Source: Alishewanella longhuensis
Lineage (GTDB): Bacteria > Pseudomonadota > Gammaproteobacteria > Enterobacterales > Alteromonadaceae
NCBI RefSeq assembly: GCF_014653435.1
Contig: NZ_BNAO01000002.1
Location: 504,009-568,008, forward strand
Length of the DNA stretch: 64,000 nt
Direction: 5' to 3'
Below, one piece after another: positions 8,616 to 18,421 of the stretch (position 1 is the stretch's first letter; each line of letters begins with the position of its first letter). The notes under the pieces were generated by a model. That model did not search any database, was not told the DNA's origin, and saw only the letters and a program-made list of their open reading frames with translations. Position numbers and translations under genes: made by a program.

Positions 8616-11252
8616 TTAGTTACCACAACTAAGATACTCCGCCTGCATTTTTGTTAACAATAGCGTGGCATTATACTCATCCCGCTCTTTGCAAGCTAAC
8701 TCAAGCTTATCAGCTAAGGTTGTTAGCCCCGGATACCCCATACTACCAGCACTGCCTTTTAAGCTATGAGCGGCAAAAGCTAACTGTGGCCAAGCTTTAA
8801 CACTAGCATATTGTGTTAACTGCGCGAGTAACAAGGGCAGCTGCGTCCGAAACTGAGCAAGTAACGCTTGCATTCCGGGGTCTGTCGCTAATTGTCGCGC
8901 TAGTTCAGTGGCTGGCGGTGTGGCCTTTTTAGCATAATGGCTTAATACGGCCAAAAATTCGCTTTGTACTACAGGTTTTCCAAGCAACGCTTGACATCCC
9001 GCCGCCTTGTAACTTTCGGCATTTTCTGTCATAACATTCGCAGTAATAGCAATAATAGGAACAGTGACGCCGGCGTGGCGAATCAGCCGGGTTGCCTCTT
9101 CCCCACCCATTACTGGCATTTGCATATCCATAAAAATAATATCAAAAGTACCATGTAACGCACTTTCGACGGCCTGATGTCCGTTTACGACTAATTCGTA
9201 AGTTATGCCTAGCTGCTGTAACATCAACCCCAACAATAGTTGATTATCCTGATTATCTTCAGCAACCAAGACATGCAACTGCAGTTTTGTGAAGGATGGT
9301 GCAAACAAGGCACTGGCTTTAACGGCTGGCTGATAGCTATTGAGCAATAATGTAGGCTCAACCTGTTTGAAAATCAGTTCAAAGTTACTACCAATACCTT
9401 TGACACTATCAACCAAAATATCGCCACCCATCTGCTCCATTAACTTTTTTGAAATACACAATCCCAAACCTGTTCCGCCATAATCGCGGGTTACGGTGGC
9501 ATCAGCCTGCATGAAAGGTTGAAATAGTCGGCTAACTTCTTCGCTGGTCATGCCAATACCGGTATCTTTAATTTTGATGGATAGCCGCATTGAGACCTGA
9601 TCATAACTCACCACCAGAAGTATTTTACCTTTTCGAGTAAATTTAACAGCATTACTCGTTAAGTTTAATAAAACTTGCTTCACCCTCAAGCTGTCACTAA
9701 GCAAACTATGAGGTAATGGGTAATGTAACTGCAGTTTACAATCTAAGCCTTTGCTTAGTGCTTGCTCACGAGTTAATTGATAAATATCATCCAACATTTC
9801 AAGATAATCAAAGTGTTCTGGTTGCAGCTCCAACTTGTCCGCTTCAATCTTGGACAAATCTAAAATATCGTTAATCAAACCTAACAAGTGCTCACTACTG
9901 CGCAGCACACGCTTTAAATAATCAGATCTTTTTTCCTGCTCCGTCTCCACCAAGGCTTGTTCACTAAAACCGATTACCGCAGTAAGCGGTGTCCTTATTT
10001 CATGGCTCATATTGGCTAAGAAAACACTTTTCAAACGATTGGCTTGCTCGGCAATTTCCCGCGCTACTATAAGTTGCTGGTTTGCCGCAGCTAAATCATC
10101 ATTTGCTTGCGCCAAGTCTTGGGTGCGCCTTAGTACTTTTTCTTCCAATTGTTGTTTATGTGCTAATTCTTGTTCCCGATAAACTCTTAACTGCCTGACC
10201 ATCACATTAAAAGCGGCGAACATATCTCCCAATTCATCCTGTTTACGCACATCTAGTAATATGGATAAATCCCCCCGGCTAACGGCTGTTTTTGCCGCGG
10301 TCAATTGCTTAACTGGATCAAACACTTGCCGAATCAATAAACGATAAATAGCCAAAGGCATCAACACTATAGTTAGTAAAGTTAGCAACAAAATCAACAA
10401 CGGCCAATTGTAGAAATGGCGATATAGCTCTTTTGCTTCTACTCCGTAAAGCAACTGATAAGAACCCATTAATCCCTTTGTTAACAACAACCTTGGTTGA
10501 CCAAGTAGCATCCCCTCTGTCAGAGTCTCTTGCTCGAAACTTTGCTGAATAGCTCTATAATGACGCGGGGTAAAAGCAGTGCCAATTAGCGCCTGATTTG
10601 CAGCATAGGCAATAGTTGCTGAACGGTTAATCAACAGCGTAATACTCCCAGGTGTTGCTGGGCTTGCCACCACATTGACAATAGGATCGGGATCAGCAAC
10701 CAATAACAAGTACCCCCAAAACTGTTGATTATTTGTAATGCCTTGTACATAAAGCTTTTGTACAAAAAAAAGCTGCAGATGACGCTCAGGTCCATCTGGC
10801 GCTAAAAACATGATTTGCTCATCAAGCATAGCTTGCACAGCTGAAAAATACTCATTGCGAAGTCTACCCGGTAACGCTACATCAGTAGCAGAAACGGGAA
10901 CTGCCAAATCTTCATCACCATTAATTTGTAACAATTTAACCGAACGAATCTGTGCGTCTTGTTTTAAAATGGCTTGGAAAAGTGCCGCAACCTCTTCGCG
11001 GCTGCGCATCGTGCCCTCACGTAAGTGGGTATTTAGTGGCGCTGAGATAGCAAGAAAAGACAGGCGGTTTTGCTGCATTCGCACGTAGTCGTTAAGGAAC
11101 TGCTGTTGTTGCTGCAAACGCTCGGCAACATAGTTATAAGCTTGTTGGTCTCTCAAAGCGGTACTGTAGTAATAAGCTAAATAGCCAAGTATCGCTATAG
11201 GTAAGACCAATAACGGCAGCATATAAACCAGCAGTGTTTCCCGAAGCCTCAT
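8616..11252 (-). CDS. Hybrid sensor histidine kinase (HAMP-HisKA-HATPase-REC-HPt)
   Basis: An 878-residue membrane phosphorelay kinase with the BarA-type layout. A transmembrane helix near 8-28 is followed by a large periplasmic Cache-like region to about 280, then a second helix (NWPLLILLLTLLTIVLMPL). A HAMP domain and coiled coil lead to the H-box FLANMSHEIRTPL (His near 417). The ATPase has NLTSNAVKFT, IKDTGIGM and DYGGTGLGL. The receiver domain runs from VLVAEDNQDN, with Asp in IIFMDMQMPVM near residue 707. The C-terminal HPt has AAHSLKGSAG near 827. All relay residues are intact. The ligand and the final response regulator are unknown; HDOD or other regulators elsewhere are possible. Confidence 0.92.
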   Translation of the reverse strand: MRLRETLLVYMLPLLVLPIAILGYLAYYYSTALRDQQAYNYVAERLQQQQQFLNDYVRMQQNRLSFLAISAPLNTHLREGTMRSREEVAALFQAILKQDAQIRSVKLLQINGDEDLAVPVSATDVALPGRLRNEYFSAVQAMLDEQIMFLAPDGPERHLQLFFVQKLYVQGITNNQQFWGYLLLVADPDPIVNVVASPATPGSITLLINRSATIAYAANQALIGTAFTPRHYRAIQQSFEQETLTEGMLLGQPRLLLTKGLMGSYQLLYGVEAKELYRHFYNWPLLILLLTLLTIVLMPLAIYRLLIRQVFDPVKQLTAAKTAVSRGDLSILLDVRKQDELGDMFAAFNVMVRQLRVYREQELAHKQQLEEKVLRRTQDLAQANDDLAAANQQLIVAREIAEQANRLKSVFLANMSHEIRTPLTAVIGFSEQALVETEQEKRSDYLKRVLRSSEHLLGLINDILDLSKIEADKLELQPEHFDYLEMLDDIYQLTREQALSKGLDCKLQLHYPLPHSLLSDSLRVKQVLLNLTSNAVKFTRKGKILLVVSYDQVSMRLSIKIKDTGIGMTSEEVSRLFQPFMQADATVTRDYGGTGLGLCISKKLMEQMGGDILVDSVKGIGSNFELIFKQVEPTLLLNSYQPAVKASALFAPSFTKLQLHVLVAEDNQDNQLLLGLMLQQLGITYELVVNGHQAVESALHGTFDIIFMDMQMPVMGGEEATRLIRHAGVTVPIIAITANVMTENAESYKAAGCQALLGKPVVQSEFLAVLSHYAKKATPPATELARQLATDPGMQALLAQFRTQLPLLLAQLTQYASVKAWPQLAFAAHSLKGSAGSMGYPGLTTLADKLELACKERDEYNATLLLTKMQAEYLSCGN

Positions 11253-11343
11253 CCTGGCCTTTGCCTGTCATCTTTATAATCAGAAAAGGTCTTACAGCAT
11301 ACTCAGCATTGGTCTGGGCGACAAGGGGGCAAACAGATAAGTG

Positions 11344-12633
11344 TTAAGCAAACACAAACTTTGCGATAAAAACACTCGCCAGAACCCAAACACTAAGGGT
11401 GGTTCGGTGTAACTGACCGGTTAATAAACATAGTACTGCGTAACTAATAAACCCCATACCGATCCCATCAGCAATAGAGAAGGTTAACGGCATCATAATT
11501 AATACCACCGCAACAGGAACGGCTTGTAGCACATCATCCCACTCTACATGTTGCAAGCTGGTTAGCATCAAGGTTGCAACATAGAGTAAGGCCCCGGCCG
11601 TCGCATACGAAGGTACCATAGCAGCCAAGGGAGAAAACCACAGCGCTAACAGAAAAAGCAGCCCGGTCACGATGGCGGTAAGCCCTGTGCGACCACCTGC
11701 TGAGACGCCGCTGGTACTTTCCACATAACTTGTCGTCGTTGAGGTGCCTAACATAGCACCTGTGATACTGGCCGCGCTGTCCGCGATCAGTGCTTTGCTT
11801 AAATCAGGAACTGAGCCATCTTTTTGCATCAGCCCTGCTTTTTGCGTCACAGCCACTAAGGTACCCGAAGTGTCAAATAAATCCAGAAACAGCAATGTTA
11901 ATACCACTGGGATAATACTCAGCGTAAAGGCTTCGGTAAAATTCAGCTGCATAAAAGTCGGGGCTAATGACGGAGGCATGGCAACAATACCAGAGAACTG
12001 TGCATCACCAAGCACCCAACTGGCGGCGGTAACCACCAGAATACTCAGCAACACAGCACTGTGCCAACCACGATGCGCCAACGCAAAAATAACAAAAAAA
12101 CCGGCTAACGCGAGTAACACTTGCGGGCTATGCAAATCACCTAAGGTAACAAGGGTCGCGGGGCTGGCAATAATAATATTGGCCGTTTTAAGCGCAATTA
12201 ACGCCAAAAACATGCCGATACCGGCGGCGATACCCATTTTCATCGGTAGCGGAATACTGTTGATAATCCATTCCCGCACCTTAAAAATACTTAATAGCAA
12301 AAATAAGCAGCCAGAAAAAAATACCGCGGCTAGGCCAGTTTGCCAACTGTAGCCTTGTTCAAGCACTATGACATAGGTAAAAAACGCATTAAGTCCCATA
12401 CCCGGGGCCAAGGCTATCGGCAAGTTAGCCAACAGCCCCATCAATAAACACCCTAACGCAGCAGCAAGACAGGTCGCTACAAAAACAGCACCATGATCCA
12501 TCCCTGCCTGCGCCAGCAAGCTGGGATTGACAAAGAGTACATAGGACATCGCCATAAAGGTGGTTAAGCCAGCCAGCGCTTCTCGGCGCAATGAGCTACC
12601 GCGGACAGAGATTTTAAAAAAATGGTCTAGCAT
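11344..12633 (-). CDS. NCS2 family purine permease (AzgA/GhxP-like)
   Basis: An inner-membrane proton-coupled transporter for hypoxanthine/guanine or adenine, about 429 residues with around 13 hydrophobic segments. Family signatures are LAPGMGLNAFFTY near residue 80, DLFDTSGTLVAVT, GTSTTTSYVESTSGVSAGGRTG and the C-terminal MPLTFSIADGIGMGFI. The exact purine cannot be assigned from sequence. The ATG at 12633 overlaps the nqrM stop by one base (TGATG), so it is translationally coupled to nqrM and belongs to the apbE-nqrM transcript; a TTG one codon upstream is a poorer start. There is no functional reason known for linking it to NQR maturation. Confidence 0.9.
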   Translation of the reverse strand: MLDHFFKISVRGSSLRREALAGLTTFMAMSYVLFVNPSLLAQAGMDHGAVFVATCLAAALGCLLMGLLANLPIALAPGMGLNAFFTYVIVLEQGYSWQTGLAAVFFSGCLFLLLSIFKVREWIINSIPLPMKMGIAAGIGMFLALIALKTANIIIASPATLVTLGDLHSPQVLLALAGFFVIFALAHRGWHSAVLLSILVVTAASWVLGDAQFSGIVAMPPSLAPTFMQLNFTEAFTLSIIPVVLTLLFLDLFDTSGTLVAVTQKAGLMQKDGSVPDLSKALIADSAASITGAMLGTSTTTSYVESTSGVSAGGRTGLTAIVTGLLFLLALWFSPLAAMVPSYATAGALLYVATLMLTSLQHVEWDDVLQAVPVAVVLIMMPLTFSIADGIGMGFISYAVLCLLTGQLHRTTLSVWVLASVFIAKFVFA

Positions 12634-12845
12634 CAAATGATCTTATTATCTTGCCAGAATTTCTCTTTCGCCATACGTTTCTGGCGCTTTTCACAAGGCT
12701 TGTCGCAATCACAAGCTTTTTCAATATTCAACTCACCTAAGCCACCACAGCTACCAGCTAGCGTTTTACGCTGCAGTATATAGCCAGCCGCCATAGCAAC
12801 AACTACCAATAAAAACAGACCAAAGGTCAGAAAAAAGATTGTCAT
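12633..12845 (-). CDS. nqrM: Na+-NQR maturation protein NqrM
   Basis: A small (70-residue) membrane protein needed to assemble Na+-translocating NADH:quinone reductase, thought to deliver Fe for the cysteine-bound centre between NqrD and NqrE. One N-terminal helix (FFLTFGLFLLVVVAMAAGYI) is followed by the cysteine-rich sequence SCGGLG...ACDCDKPC, which carries the conserved cysteines. The ATG at 12845 is preferred because GAGGTG lies 7 bases upstream; a start four codons earlier has none. It follows apbE by 8 bases, the standard order nqrABCDEF-apbE-nqrM. Confidence 0.95.
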   Translation of the reverse strand: MTIFFLTFGLFLLVVVAMAAGYILQRKTLAGSCGGLGELNIEKACDCDKPCEKRQKRMAKEKFWQDNKII

Positions 12846-12853
12846 CTTACACC

Positions 12854-13867
12854 TCAATTTTCAGTTAAATAGGGTTTAAAGGCTTCTGAATAAAGCTCCT
12901 CAAAGCCTTGCTCAGTTTTTACAATAAGCAATACTGCAATGCTGTGTTGGTTGGCAAAGGCCAGCGCTTCAGTTGCCGGTAATACATTTAAAGTAGTGGC
13001 GTAAGCATCGGCAGTAATAGCGGCCGGATGCAGTACAGTACTGGATACCGTTTTATGCTGAATAGGCTTACCGCTGCGAGGATCAATCAGGTGAGAATAA
13101 CGAATGCCGTCTTCCTCAAAATAATTGCGATAATCACCCGATGTGGCTAAAGATACATTGCTAAGCGCTAAAATGCGCTGCACTGAGCGCTCTTGGCTGA
13201 CAGGCTTCTCAACAGCGATCTTCCATGGGCCAGTGGGCTTAACAGCACCCACCCGCATATCGCCACCGATATCAACCATAAAACTCTGGTAACCATGAGT
13301 AAGTAAAATTTCTGCTAACCGATCTACACCATAACCTTTAGCAATGGTCGACAGATCAATAGCTAGCCGAGGTTCTAACTTACGTAACCAAGTCCCTTCT
13401 AGCGATATTTTGTCTATACCCACATAATCACGAATGGCCTCTAGCTCTGCTTGCTCTGGAGCGCGGATAATGCGTCCTTTGGCACCAAAGCCCCAAAGTT
13501 CTACTAAGGGGCCGACCGTTACATCTAGAATACCTTCACTCTGCTGACCAATACGAATAGCTTCGGCAATCACGCCGGCAGTTTGTGGCGTAAGCTGCAC
13601 CGGCTCTGTTGTCTGCTGGCGGTTAAAACGCATTAATTCAGATTCAGGCCTATAGGTTGACATGAGATCGTTAATTAACTCGAGTTCAATATCTAGCTCT
13701 TGTTGCAGCGCAATTAAATCTGGCTGTTGCTCTGCATAAAATTTAACCACATAGTATGTACCCATGGTTTTACCTTCAACCTGATACTCACGCGGATGAG
13801 TATTAGGTTGACAGGCAACCAGCAACAATAACGACATGAATGAGAAACAACGTAATAGTACGCCCAT
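12854..13867 (-). CDS. apbE: FAD:protein FMN transferase ApbE (lipoprotein)
   Basis: Attaches FMN through a phosphoester bond to threonine in the SGAT motifs of NqrB and NqrC. A lipoprotein signal precedes LLLLVACQ, so the enzyme is anchored on the periplasmic face. Typical ApbE segments are GKTMGTYYVV, MSTYRPESELMRFN, DLSTIAKGYGVDRLA and VDIGGDMRVG. The 337-residue length is normal. The ATG at 13867 has GGAG 8 bases upstream; a TTG two codons earlier is less likely. It lies just past the terminator behind nqrF, so it is expressed by read-through or from its own promoter. Its targets are encoded in the same window. Confidence 0.96.
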   Translation of the reverse strand: MGVLLRCFSFMSLLLLVACQPNTHPREYQVEGKTMGTYYVVKFYAEQQPDLIALQQELDIELELINDLMSTYRPESELMRFNRQQTTEPVQLTPQTAGVIAEAIRIGQQSEGILDVTVGPLVELWGFGAKGRIIRAPEQAELEAIRDYVGIDKISLEGTWLRKLEPRLAIDLSTIAKGYGVDRLAEILLTHGYQSFMVDIGGDMRVGAVKPTGPWKIAVEKPVSQERSVQRILALSNVSLATSGDYRNYFEEDGIRYSHLIDPRSGKPIQHKTVSSTVLHPAAITADAYATTLNVLPATEALAFANQHSIAVLLIVKTEQGFEELYSEAFKPYLTEN

Positions 13868-13883
13868 GGACAAAACTCCAGAT

Positions 13884-13910
13884 AAAAAAAGGGGTGACTA
13901 GCGTCACCCC
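13884..13910 (-). terminator. Terminator between nqrF and apbE
   Basis: A perfect GGGGTGAC-TAGC-GTCACCCC hairpin is followed on the minus strand by seven T. It lies about 25 bases after nqrF and before apbE, so it should lower apbE-nqrM expression relative to the structural nqr genes. Confidence 0.85.
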
Positions 13911-13936
13911 TGATATTTTACCGCTTTCGCGAAAGA

Positions 13937-15163
13937 TTAACCACCGAAGTCGTCTAACAGAATGTTATCGTCTTCTACGCCTAAATCTTTCAGCATGTTG
14001 ATTACCGCCTTGTTCATCATCGGCGGACCACACATGTAGAATTCACAATCCTCTGGTGCTTTATGGTTTTTCAGGTAGTTTTCATAAATTACGTTATGAA
14101 TAAAACCGGTATAACCCGTCCAGTTATCTTCTGGTTGTGGATCTGAAAGTGCAGTATGCCAAACAAAGTTTTCGTTCTCAGCCGCTAACATATCGAAATC
14201 TTCCACATAGAACATTTCGCGCTTAGAGCGAGCACCATACCAGAAACTGATCTTACGCTTAGATTTTAAGCGGCGTAACTGGTCGAAAATGTGCGAACGC
14301 ATCGGTGCCATACCGGCACCACCACCGATAAACACCATCTCAGCTTCCGTTTCTTTGGCGAAGAACTCACCAAATGGACCGGAGATTGTGACTTTGTCGC
14401 CTTCTTTTAAAGACCAAATAAAGGATGACATCTTACCGCAAGGTAAAGTCAGGTTATTTGGCGGCGGCGTAGCAATCCGCACGTTCAGCATAATAATGCC
14501 TTCTTCTTCCGGATAGTTCGCCATAGAGTATGCACGAATCGTCGGCTCATCTACTTTCGATTCCAGAGTAAAGAACTTAAAGCGTTCCCAATCACCACGG
14601 TACTCGGCAGGAATATCAAAATCCTGGTATTTAACATGGTGTGCTGGTGCTTCAATCTGAATATAACCACCAGCGCGGAACGGTACAGATTCACCATCTG
14701 GGATCTGTAACTTTAACTCTTTAATAAAGGTGGCTTTGTTATCGTTAGAAATAACAGAGCAATCCCATTTCTTGATACCAAAAATTTCTGGCTCAACTTC
14801 GATATCCATATCGGTTTTCACGTTCACCTGACAGGATAAACGGCAGCCTTCACGGGCTTCACCTTTAGTGATATGGCCAAGTTCTGTTGGCAGAATTTCG
14901 CCGCCACCTTCATGTACGTGCACACGACACTGACCACAAGAACCACCACCACCACAAGCTGATGATAAGAAAATGCCGTTATCTGCTAATACGCTTAATA
15001 GCTTACCGCCGGCTTTGGTTTTAATGGCTTTGCTCGGATCACCGTTAACACTGATGGTAATATCGCCACTGGCCACCAGCTTAGACTTGGCTGCCAGAAT
15101 AATAAATACCAGCGCCAGTACCACGACAGTGAACATGCCAACGCCAAGATAAATCTCTTGCAT
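13937..15163 (-). CDS. nqrF: Na+-NQR subunit F (NADH dehydrogenase)
   Basis: The NADH-oxidising entry subunit: takes electrons from NADH to FAD and then to a [2Fe-2S] cluster. One N-terminal helix (about 5-25) anchors it. The ferredoxin domain has Cys70, Cys76, Cys79 and Cys111, the exact spacing of the Vibrio protein. The FAD domain has [12 protein letters not shown] and the NADH domain has [14 protein letters not shown] and YMCGPPMM. The 408-residue length is standard. An AGAGGA ribosome site precedes the ATG. It is the last of six nqr genes and is followed by a strong terminator. Confidence 0.97.
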   Translation of the reverse strand: MQEIYLGVGMFTVVVLALVFIILAAKSKLVASGDITISVNGDPSKAIKTKAGGKLLSVLADNGIFLSSACGGGGSCGQCRVHVHEGGGEILPTELGHITKGEAREGCRLSCQVNVKTDMDIEVEPEIFGIKKWDCSVISNDNKATFIKELKLQIPDGESVPFRAGGYIQIEAPAHHVKYQDFDIPAEYRGDWERFKFFTLESKVDEPTIRAYSMANYPEEEGIIMLNVRIATPPPNNLTLPCGKMSSFIWSLKEGDKVTISGPFGEFFAKETEAEMVFIGGGAGMAPMRSHIFDQLRRLKSKRKISFWYGARSKREMFYVEDFDMLAAENENFVWHTALSDPQPEDNWTGYTGFIHNVIYENYLKNHKAPEDCEFYMCGPPMMNKAVINMLKDLGVEDDNILLDDFGG

Positions 15164-15182
15164 TGTGTAATTCCTCTACTGC

Positions 15183-15791
15183 TTATAGTTGAACGCCAGA
15201 GAAAGACATAAAGCCTAATCCCATTAAACCTACTACCAAAAAGGTAGTCCCTAAACCGCGTAAGCCACCTGGAATATCAGCGTACTTCAGCTTCTCGCGC
15301 ACTGCGGCTAATAACGTAATGGCTAATGCCCAACCTACACCACTACCTAAACCAAACACGACGCTTTCGCCAAAGTTATAATCACGCTCAACCATAAAGG
15401 CTACTGCACCAAAAATAGCGCAGTTAACGGTAATTAACGGCAGGAAAATACCCAGAGCGTTGTAAAGCGCTGGGAAATATTTATCCAGGGTCATTTCCAG
15501 AATTTGTACCAGAGCCGCAATAACACCGATATAGGTCAAAAAGCCCAGGAAGCTTAAGTCGGCATCCGGGAAGCCTGCCCATGCTAAAGCACCTGGCGCT
15601 AACAAGTTAGCATACACCAGGTTATTTACCGGTACTGAAATACCCAAAACCACGATTACCGCAACACCCAAACCAAAAGCCGTTTTAATTTTTTGCGAAA
15701 CAGCCAGGAAAGTACACATCCCTAAGAAGAATGCTAATGCCAAGTTTTCAATAAAAACGGCACGTACAAATAAGCTAATATAGTGTTCCAT
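15183..15791 (-). CDS. nqrE: Na+-NQR subunit E
   Basis: An integral membrane subunit of 202 residues with six predicted helices. Together with NqrD it forms a symmetric pair that holds an iron centre on cysteines in mid-membrane. Cys26 (in [13 protein letters not shown]) and Cys124 (in [13 protein letters not shown]) are the expected ligands. It is the fifth gene of the operon, 19 bases upstream of nqrF, with GGAG ahead of the ATG. NqrM, encoded downstream, is the factor known to be required for this centre. Confidence 0.97.
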   Translation of the reverse strand: MEHYISLFVRAVFIENLALAFFLGMCTFLAVSQKIKTAFGLGVAVIVVLGISVPVNNLVYANLLAPGALAWAGFPDADLSFLGFLTYIGVIAALVQILEMTLDKYFPALYNALGIFLPLITVNCAIFGAVAFMVERDYNFGESVVFGLGSGVGWALAITLLAAVREKLKYADIPGGLRGLGTTFLVVGLMGLGFMSFSGVQL

Positions 15792-15801
15792 TTATCGCTC
15801 C

Positions 15802-16434
15802 TTATGCCTTCTTCTCTACTTGCTCTGGGCGGTAAGTACGCAGTACCCAGATAAAGCCAGCAATAATGATAAAGGCACTTGGTGGCATTAACAGAATACC
15901 CATTGGCTGATACCAACCACCTTCGCTAATCAACGGCATAATTTGCACGCCAAATACCGAACCAGAACCACCTAATTCACGAATAAAGGCGACTACCAGT
16001 AACACCACGCTGTAACCTAAACCATTACCGATACCATCCAGGAAACTCATACCTGGCGTGCTCTTCATGGCATAGGCTTCTGCGCGGCCCATTACGATAC
16101 AGTTAGTGATAATTAAACCCACAAATACCGATAACTGCTTAGATAAGTCATAAGCATAAGCCTTTAAAAATTGGTCAACGACAATTACCAACGAAGCGAT
16201 AATGGTCATTTGCACAATAATCCGCACACTAGATGGAATATGATTGCGAATAGTAGAGATAAACAAGTTCGAGAATGCCGTTACAAAGGTCAGTGCTAAG
16301 CACATAACCAAGGCAGTGGTCATCTGCGTGGTTACCGCCAGCGCCGAACAGATCCCTAATACCTGCAAAGCGATAGGGTTATTGGCAAAAACCGGTCCAA
16401 ACAATACGGTTTTAATTTCTTTTGCATTAGCCAT
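15802..16434 (-). CDS. nqrD: Na+-NQR subunit D
   Basis: An integral membrane subunit of 210 residues, the homologous partner of NqrE. Cys29 ([13 protein letters not shown]) and Cys112 ([15 protein letters not shown]) are the conserved iron-centre ligands. The ATG overlaps the last 8 bases of nqrC, indicating translational coupling, and GGAG lies 9 bases upstream within nqrC. All six helices are predicted, and no truncation is seen. Confidence 0.97.
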   Translation of the reverse strand: MANAKEIKTVLFGPVFANNPIALQVLGICSALAVTTQMTTALVMCLALTFVTAFSNLFISTIRNHIPSSVRIIVQMTIIASLVIVVDQFLKAYAYDLSKQLSVFVGLIITNCIVMGRAEAYAMKSTPGMSFLDGIGNGLGYSVVLLVVAFIRELGGSGSVFGVQIMPLISEGGWYQPMGILLMPPSAFIIIAGFIWVLRTYRPEQVEKKA

Positions 16435-17221
16435 TGGTTAAGGCTCCTTGACGCACTTTAGTTAAGAATGGACCAAAACCACTCTCACCAATCCAGAAAG
16501 TAAAGGTATTTTGCACACCATTAGCTGTTAGCGTAGCGCCTGATAAACCATCTACCTGATAAGCTGATTGTGGATCTGCGTTGCCTGGTTTTAAAATAGT
16601 CAGAGCTAACTCGCCTGCGTCGTTTGTTAACTGCTTGCCAACAAACTGCGCTCTCCAGCGCGGATTTTCGATTTCCCCACCTAAACCTGGCGTCTCGCCT
16701 TGCTCATAGTAGTTTAAACCGATAATGGTATTACCATCTGTTTCCAACGCTAAAAAGGCATGCATGGTTGACCACAGGCCATAACCATGAACTGGCAATA
16801 CTATGGCTTTCAAATTACGATTTTCATCGTAGGTCAAATACACCGGCGCTCGCTCAGAGATGCGACGAATAGACGCAACATCATCTGTTGCAGCCAAGGC
16901 TCTGCCTTCTTTCAGCGATTTGCGATAGTCAAAAGCTTCGGCACAGGCTCTATCGCAGTTAGCATCGATCTCACCAGTTTGTAAATTAACTAAACGTGTT
17001 TCGATATGTTTACCGAACAATTCAGCAATTCTCGCGGCAGGTGCACTGCCCTCTAATAAGCCTACGCTACGTAGAATATTGACCTGTGAATCTAACTTTT
17101 TATTAGCCTGTTGCGTTGGCCGTAACTGCACTGCTGCAGTGGAAACCACAATGGCACATACCAGACATAAAGAAATTACTACGATCAGCGTTTTGCTGAT
17201 GCTGTCGTTATTACTAGACAT
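16427..17221 (-). CDS. nqrC: Na+-NQR subunit C (covalent FMN)
   Basis: A single-helix subunit whose periplasmic domain carries covalently bound FMN. The attachment motif SGAT is present with Thr230 ([14 protein letters not shown]). The N-terminal helix is [19 protein letters not shown]. The start [10 protein letters not shown] at 17221 is chosen because it gives the normal family length (264 residues) and overlaps the nqrB stop by 8 bases; an upstream in-frame start at 17281 would add 20 residues buried in nqrB. The FMN is expected to be added by the ApbE encoded downstream. Confidence 0.95.
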   Translation of the reverse strand: MSSNNDSISKTLIVVISLCLVCAIVVSTAAVQLRPTQQANKKLDSQVNILRSVGLLEGSAPAARIAELFGKHIETRLVNLQTGEIDANCDRACAEAFDYRKSLKEGRALAATDDVASIRRISERAPVYLTYDENRNLKAIVLPVHGYGLWSTMHAFLALETDGNTIIGLNYYEQGETPGLGGEIENPRWRAQFVGKQLTNDAGELALTILKPGNADPQSAYQVDGLSGATLTANGVQNTFTFWIGESGFGPFLTKVRQGALTNG

Positions 17222-18419
17222 TACGTGCCAGCCTCCGCTTGATATTGGCTTGCGCCACGAAGAAATCGAATAAAGGTGCAAACAGGTTAGCGAATAAAAT
17301 AGCTAACATCATACCTTCAGGATAGGCAGGGTTTACTACACGGATCATAATCACCATAAAGCCGATCAGGATACCGTAAGCCCATTTACCTTGGTTGGTG
17401 AACGACGCTGATACCGGATCAGTTGCCATAAAGAACATACCAATGGCAAAACCACCCAGCACTAAGTGCCAATGCCAAGGCATAGCAAATAATGGGTTTG
17501 AATTTGAGCCAACCGCGTTAAATAAATAGCTGGTTAAGATCATCCCAACCATCACGCCCAGCACAATGCGCCAAGAAGCAATACGGAAGTAAATGAGTGC
17601 TAAACCACCGATTAACAACGCTAATACTGAAGTTTCACCTACAGAACCAGGGATAAAGCCTAAAAACGCATCCCACCATAGTTGAGTATTTGCGGCGTAA
17701 TCTAACTCACCCATTTGTGCTTTGCTTAACCAGGTAGCACCTGAATAGCCATCAGCTACAGTCCATACCGCATCGCCCGAAATTTGTGCCGGGTAAGCGA
17801 AGAATAAAAAGGCACGACCTGCTAATGCCGGGTTTAAGAAGTTACGGCCAGTACCACCGAACACTTCTTTCGCCACTACCACACCGAAGGTAATACCTAA
17901 AGCAACCTGCCATAATGGAATAGTTGCCGGCAGAATCAGCGCAAATAAGATGGAGCTAACAAAGAAGCCTTCATTCACTTCATGCTTACGCACCGAAGCG
18001 AATAATACTTCCCAGAAACCACCAACAATAAAGGTCACGGCGTAAATAGGTAAGAACCAGACGGCGCCGTAGAACATCTTCACGCCCCAACCTGAATTGG
18101 CTGCCAACTCTCCGCCTAACGCAGAGAAAATCGCAACCTGCCAGGTATCTGGCGTAGCAAAACCTTGTGCTAAGGCAAGCGATGCTTGATGACCAATGTT
18201 GTACATTCCGAAGAAGAGCGCCGGGAATAATGCCAGCCACACAAAGATCATAATACGCTTCAGGTCGATGCTGTCACGAATGTGTGTACCATTCTTCGTT
18301 ACATAGCCAGGAGTATAGAGAACAGTAGCAACGGCTTCATATAAAGCGTACCACTTTTCGTATTTACCGCCTTTCTCAAATTGCGGTTCAATGCGCTCTA
18401 AAAAATGCTTTAAGCTCAT
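17214..18419 (-). CDS. nqrB: Na+-NQR subunit B (covalent FMN, Na+ channel)
   Basis: The largest membrane subunit, carrying covalent FMN and riboflavin and forming part of the sodium path and quinone site. Ten or so hydrophobic segments are visible in 401 residues. The FMN site is SGAT with Thr229 ([11 protein letters not shown]). The glycine-rich [23 protein letters not shown] region is typical of the family. It starts 2 bases after the nqrA stop and ends overlapping nqrC, so the genes are tightly coupled. Confidence 0.97.
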   Translation of the reverse strand: MSLKHFLERIEPQFEKGGKYEKWYALYEAVATVLYTPGYVTKNGTHIRDSIDLKRIMIFVWLALFPALFFGMYNIGHQASLALAQGFATPDTWQVAIFSALGGELAANSGWGVKMFYGAVWFLPIYAVTFIVGGFWEVLFASVRKHEVNEGFFVSSILFALILPATIPLWQVALGITFGVVVAKEVFGGTGRNFLNPALAGRAFLFFAYPAQISGDAVWTVADGYSGATWLSKAQMGELDYAANTQLWWDAFLGFIPGSVGETSVLALLIGGLALIYFRIASWRIVLGVMVGMILTSYLFNAVGSNSNPLFAMPWHWHLVLGGFAIGMFFMATDPVSASFTNQGKWAYGILIGFMVIMIRVVNPAYPEGMMLAILFANLFAPLFDFFVAQANIKRRLARNV

Positions 18420-18421
18420 GA

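Noticed and set aside
11744-12352. A 202-codon plus-strand open frame
   Set aside because: It lies fully antisense to the purine permease. Its composition (Asn, Ala, Ile and Ser runs) is what the reverse of a hydrophobic gene gives, and it has no ribosome site.
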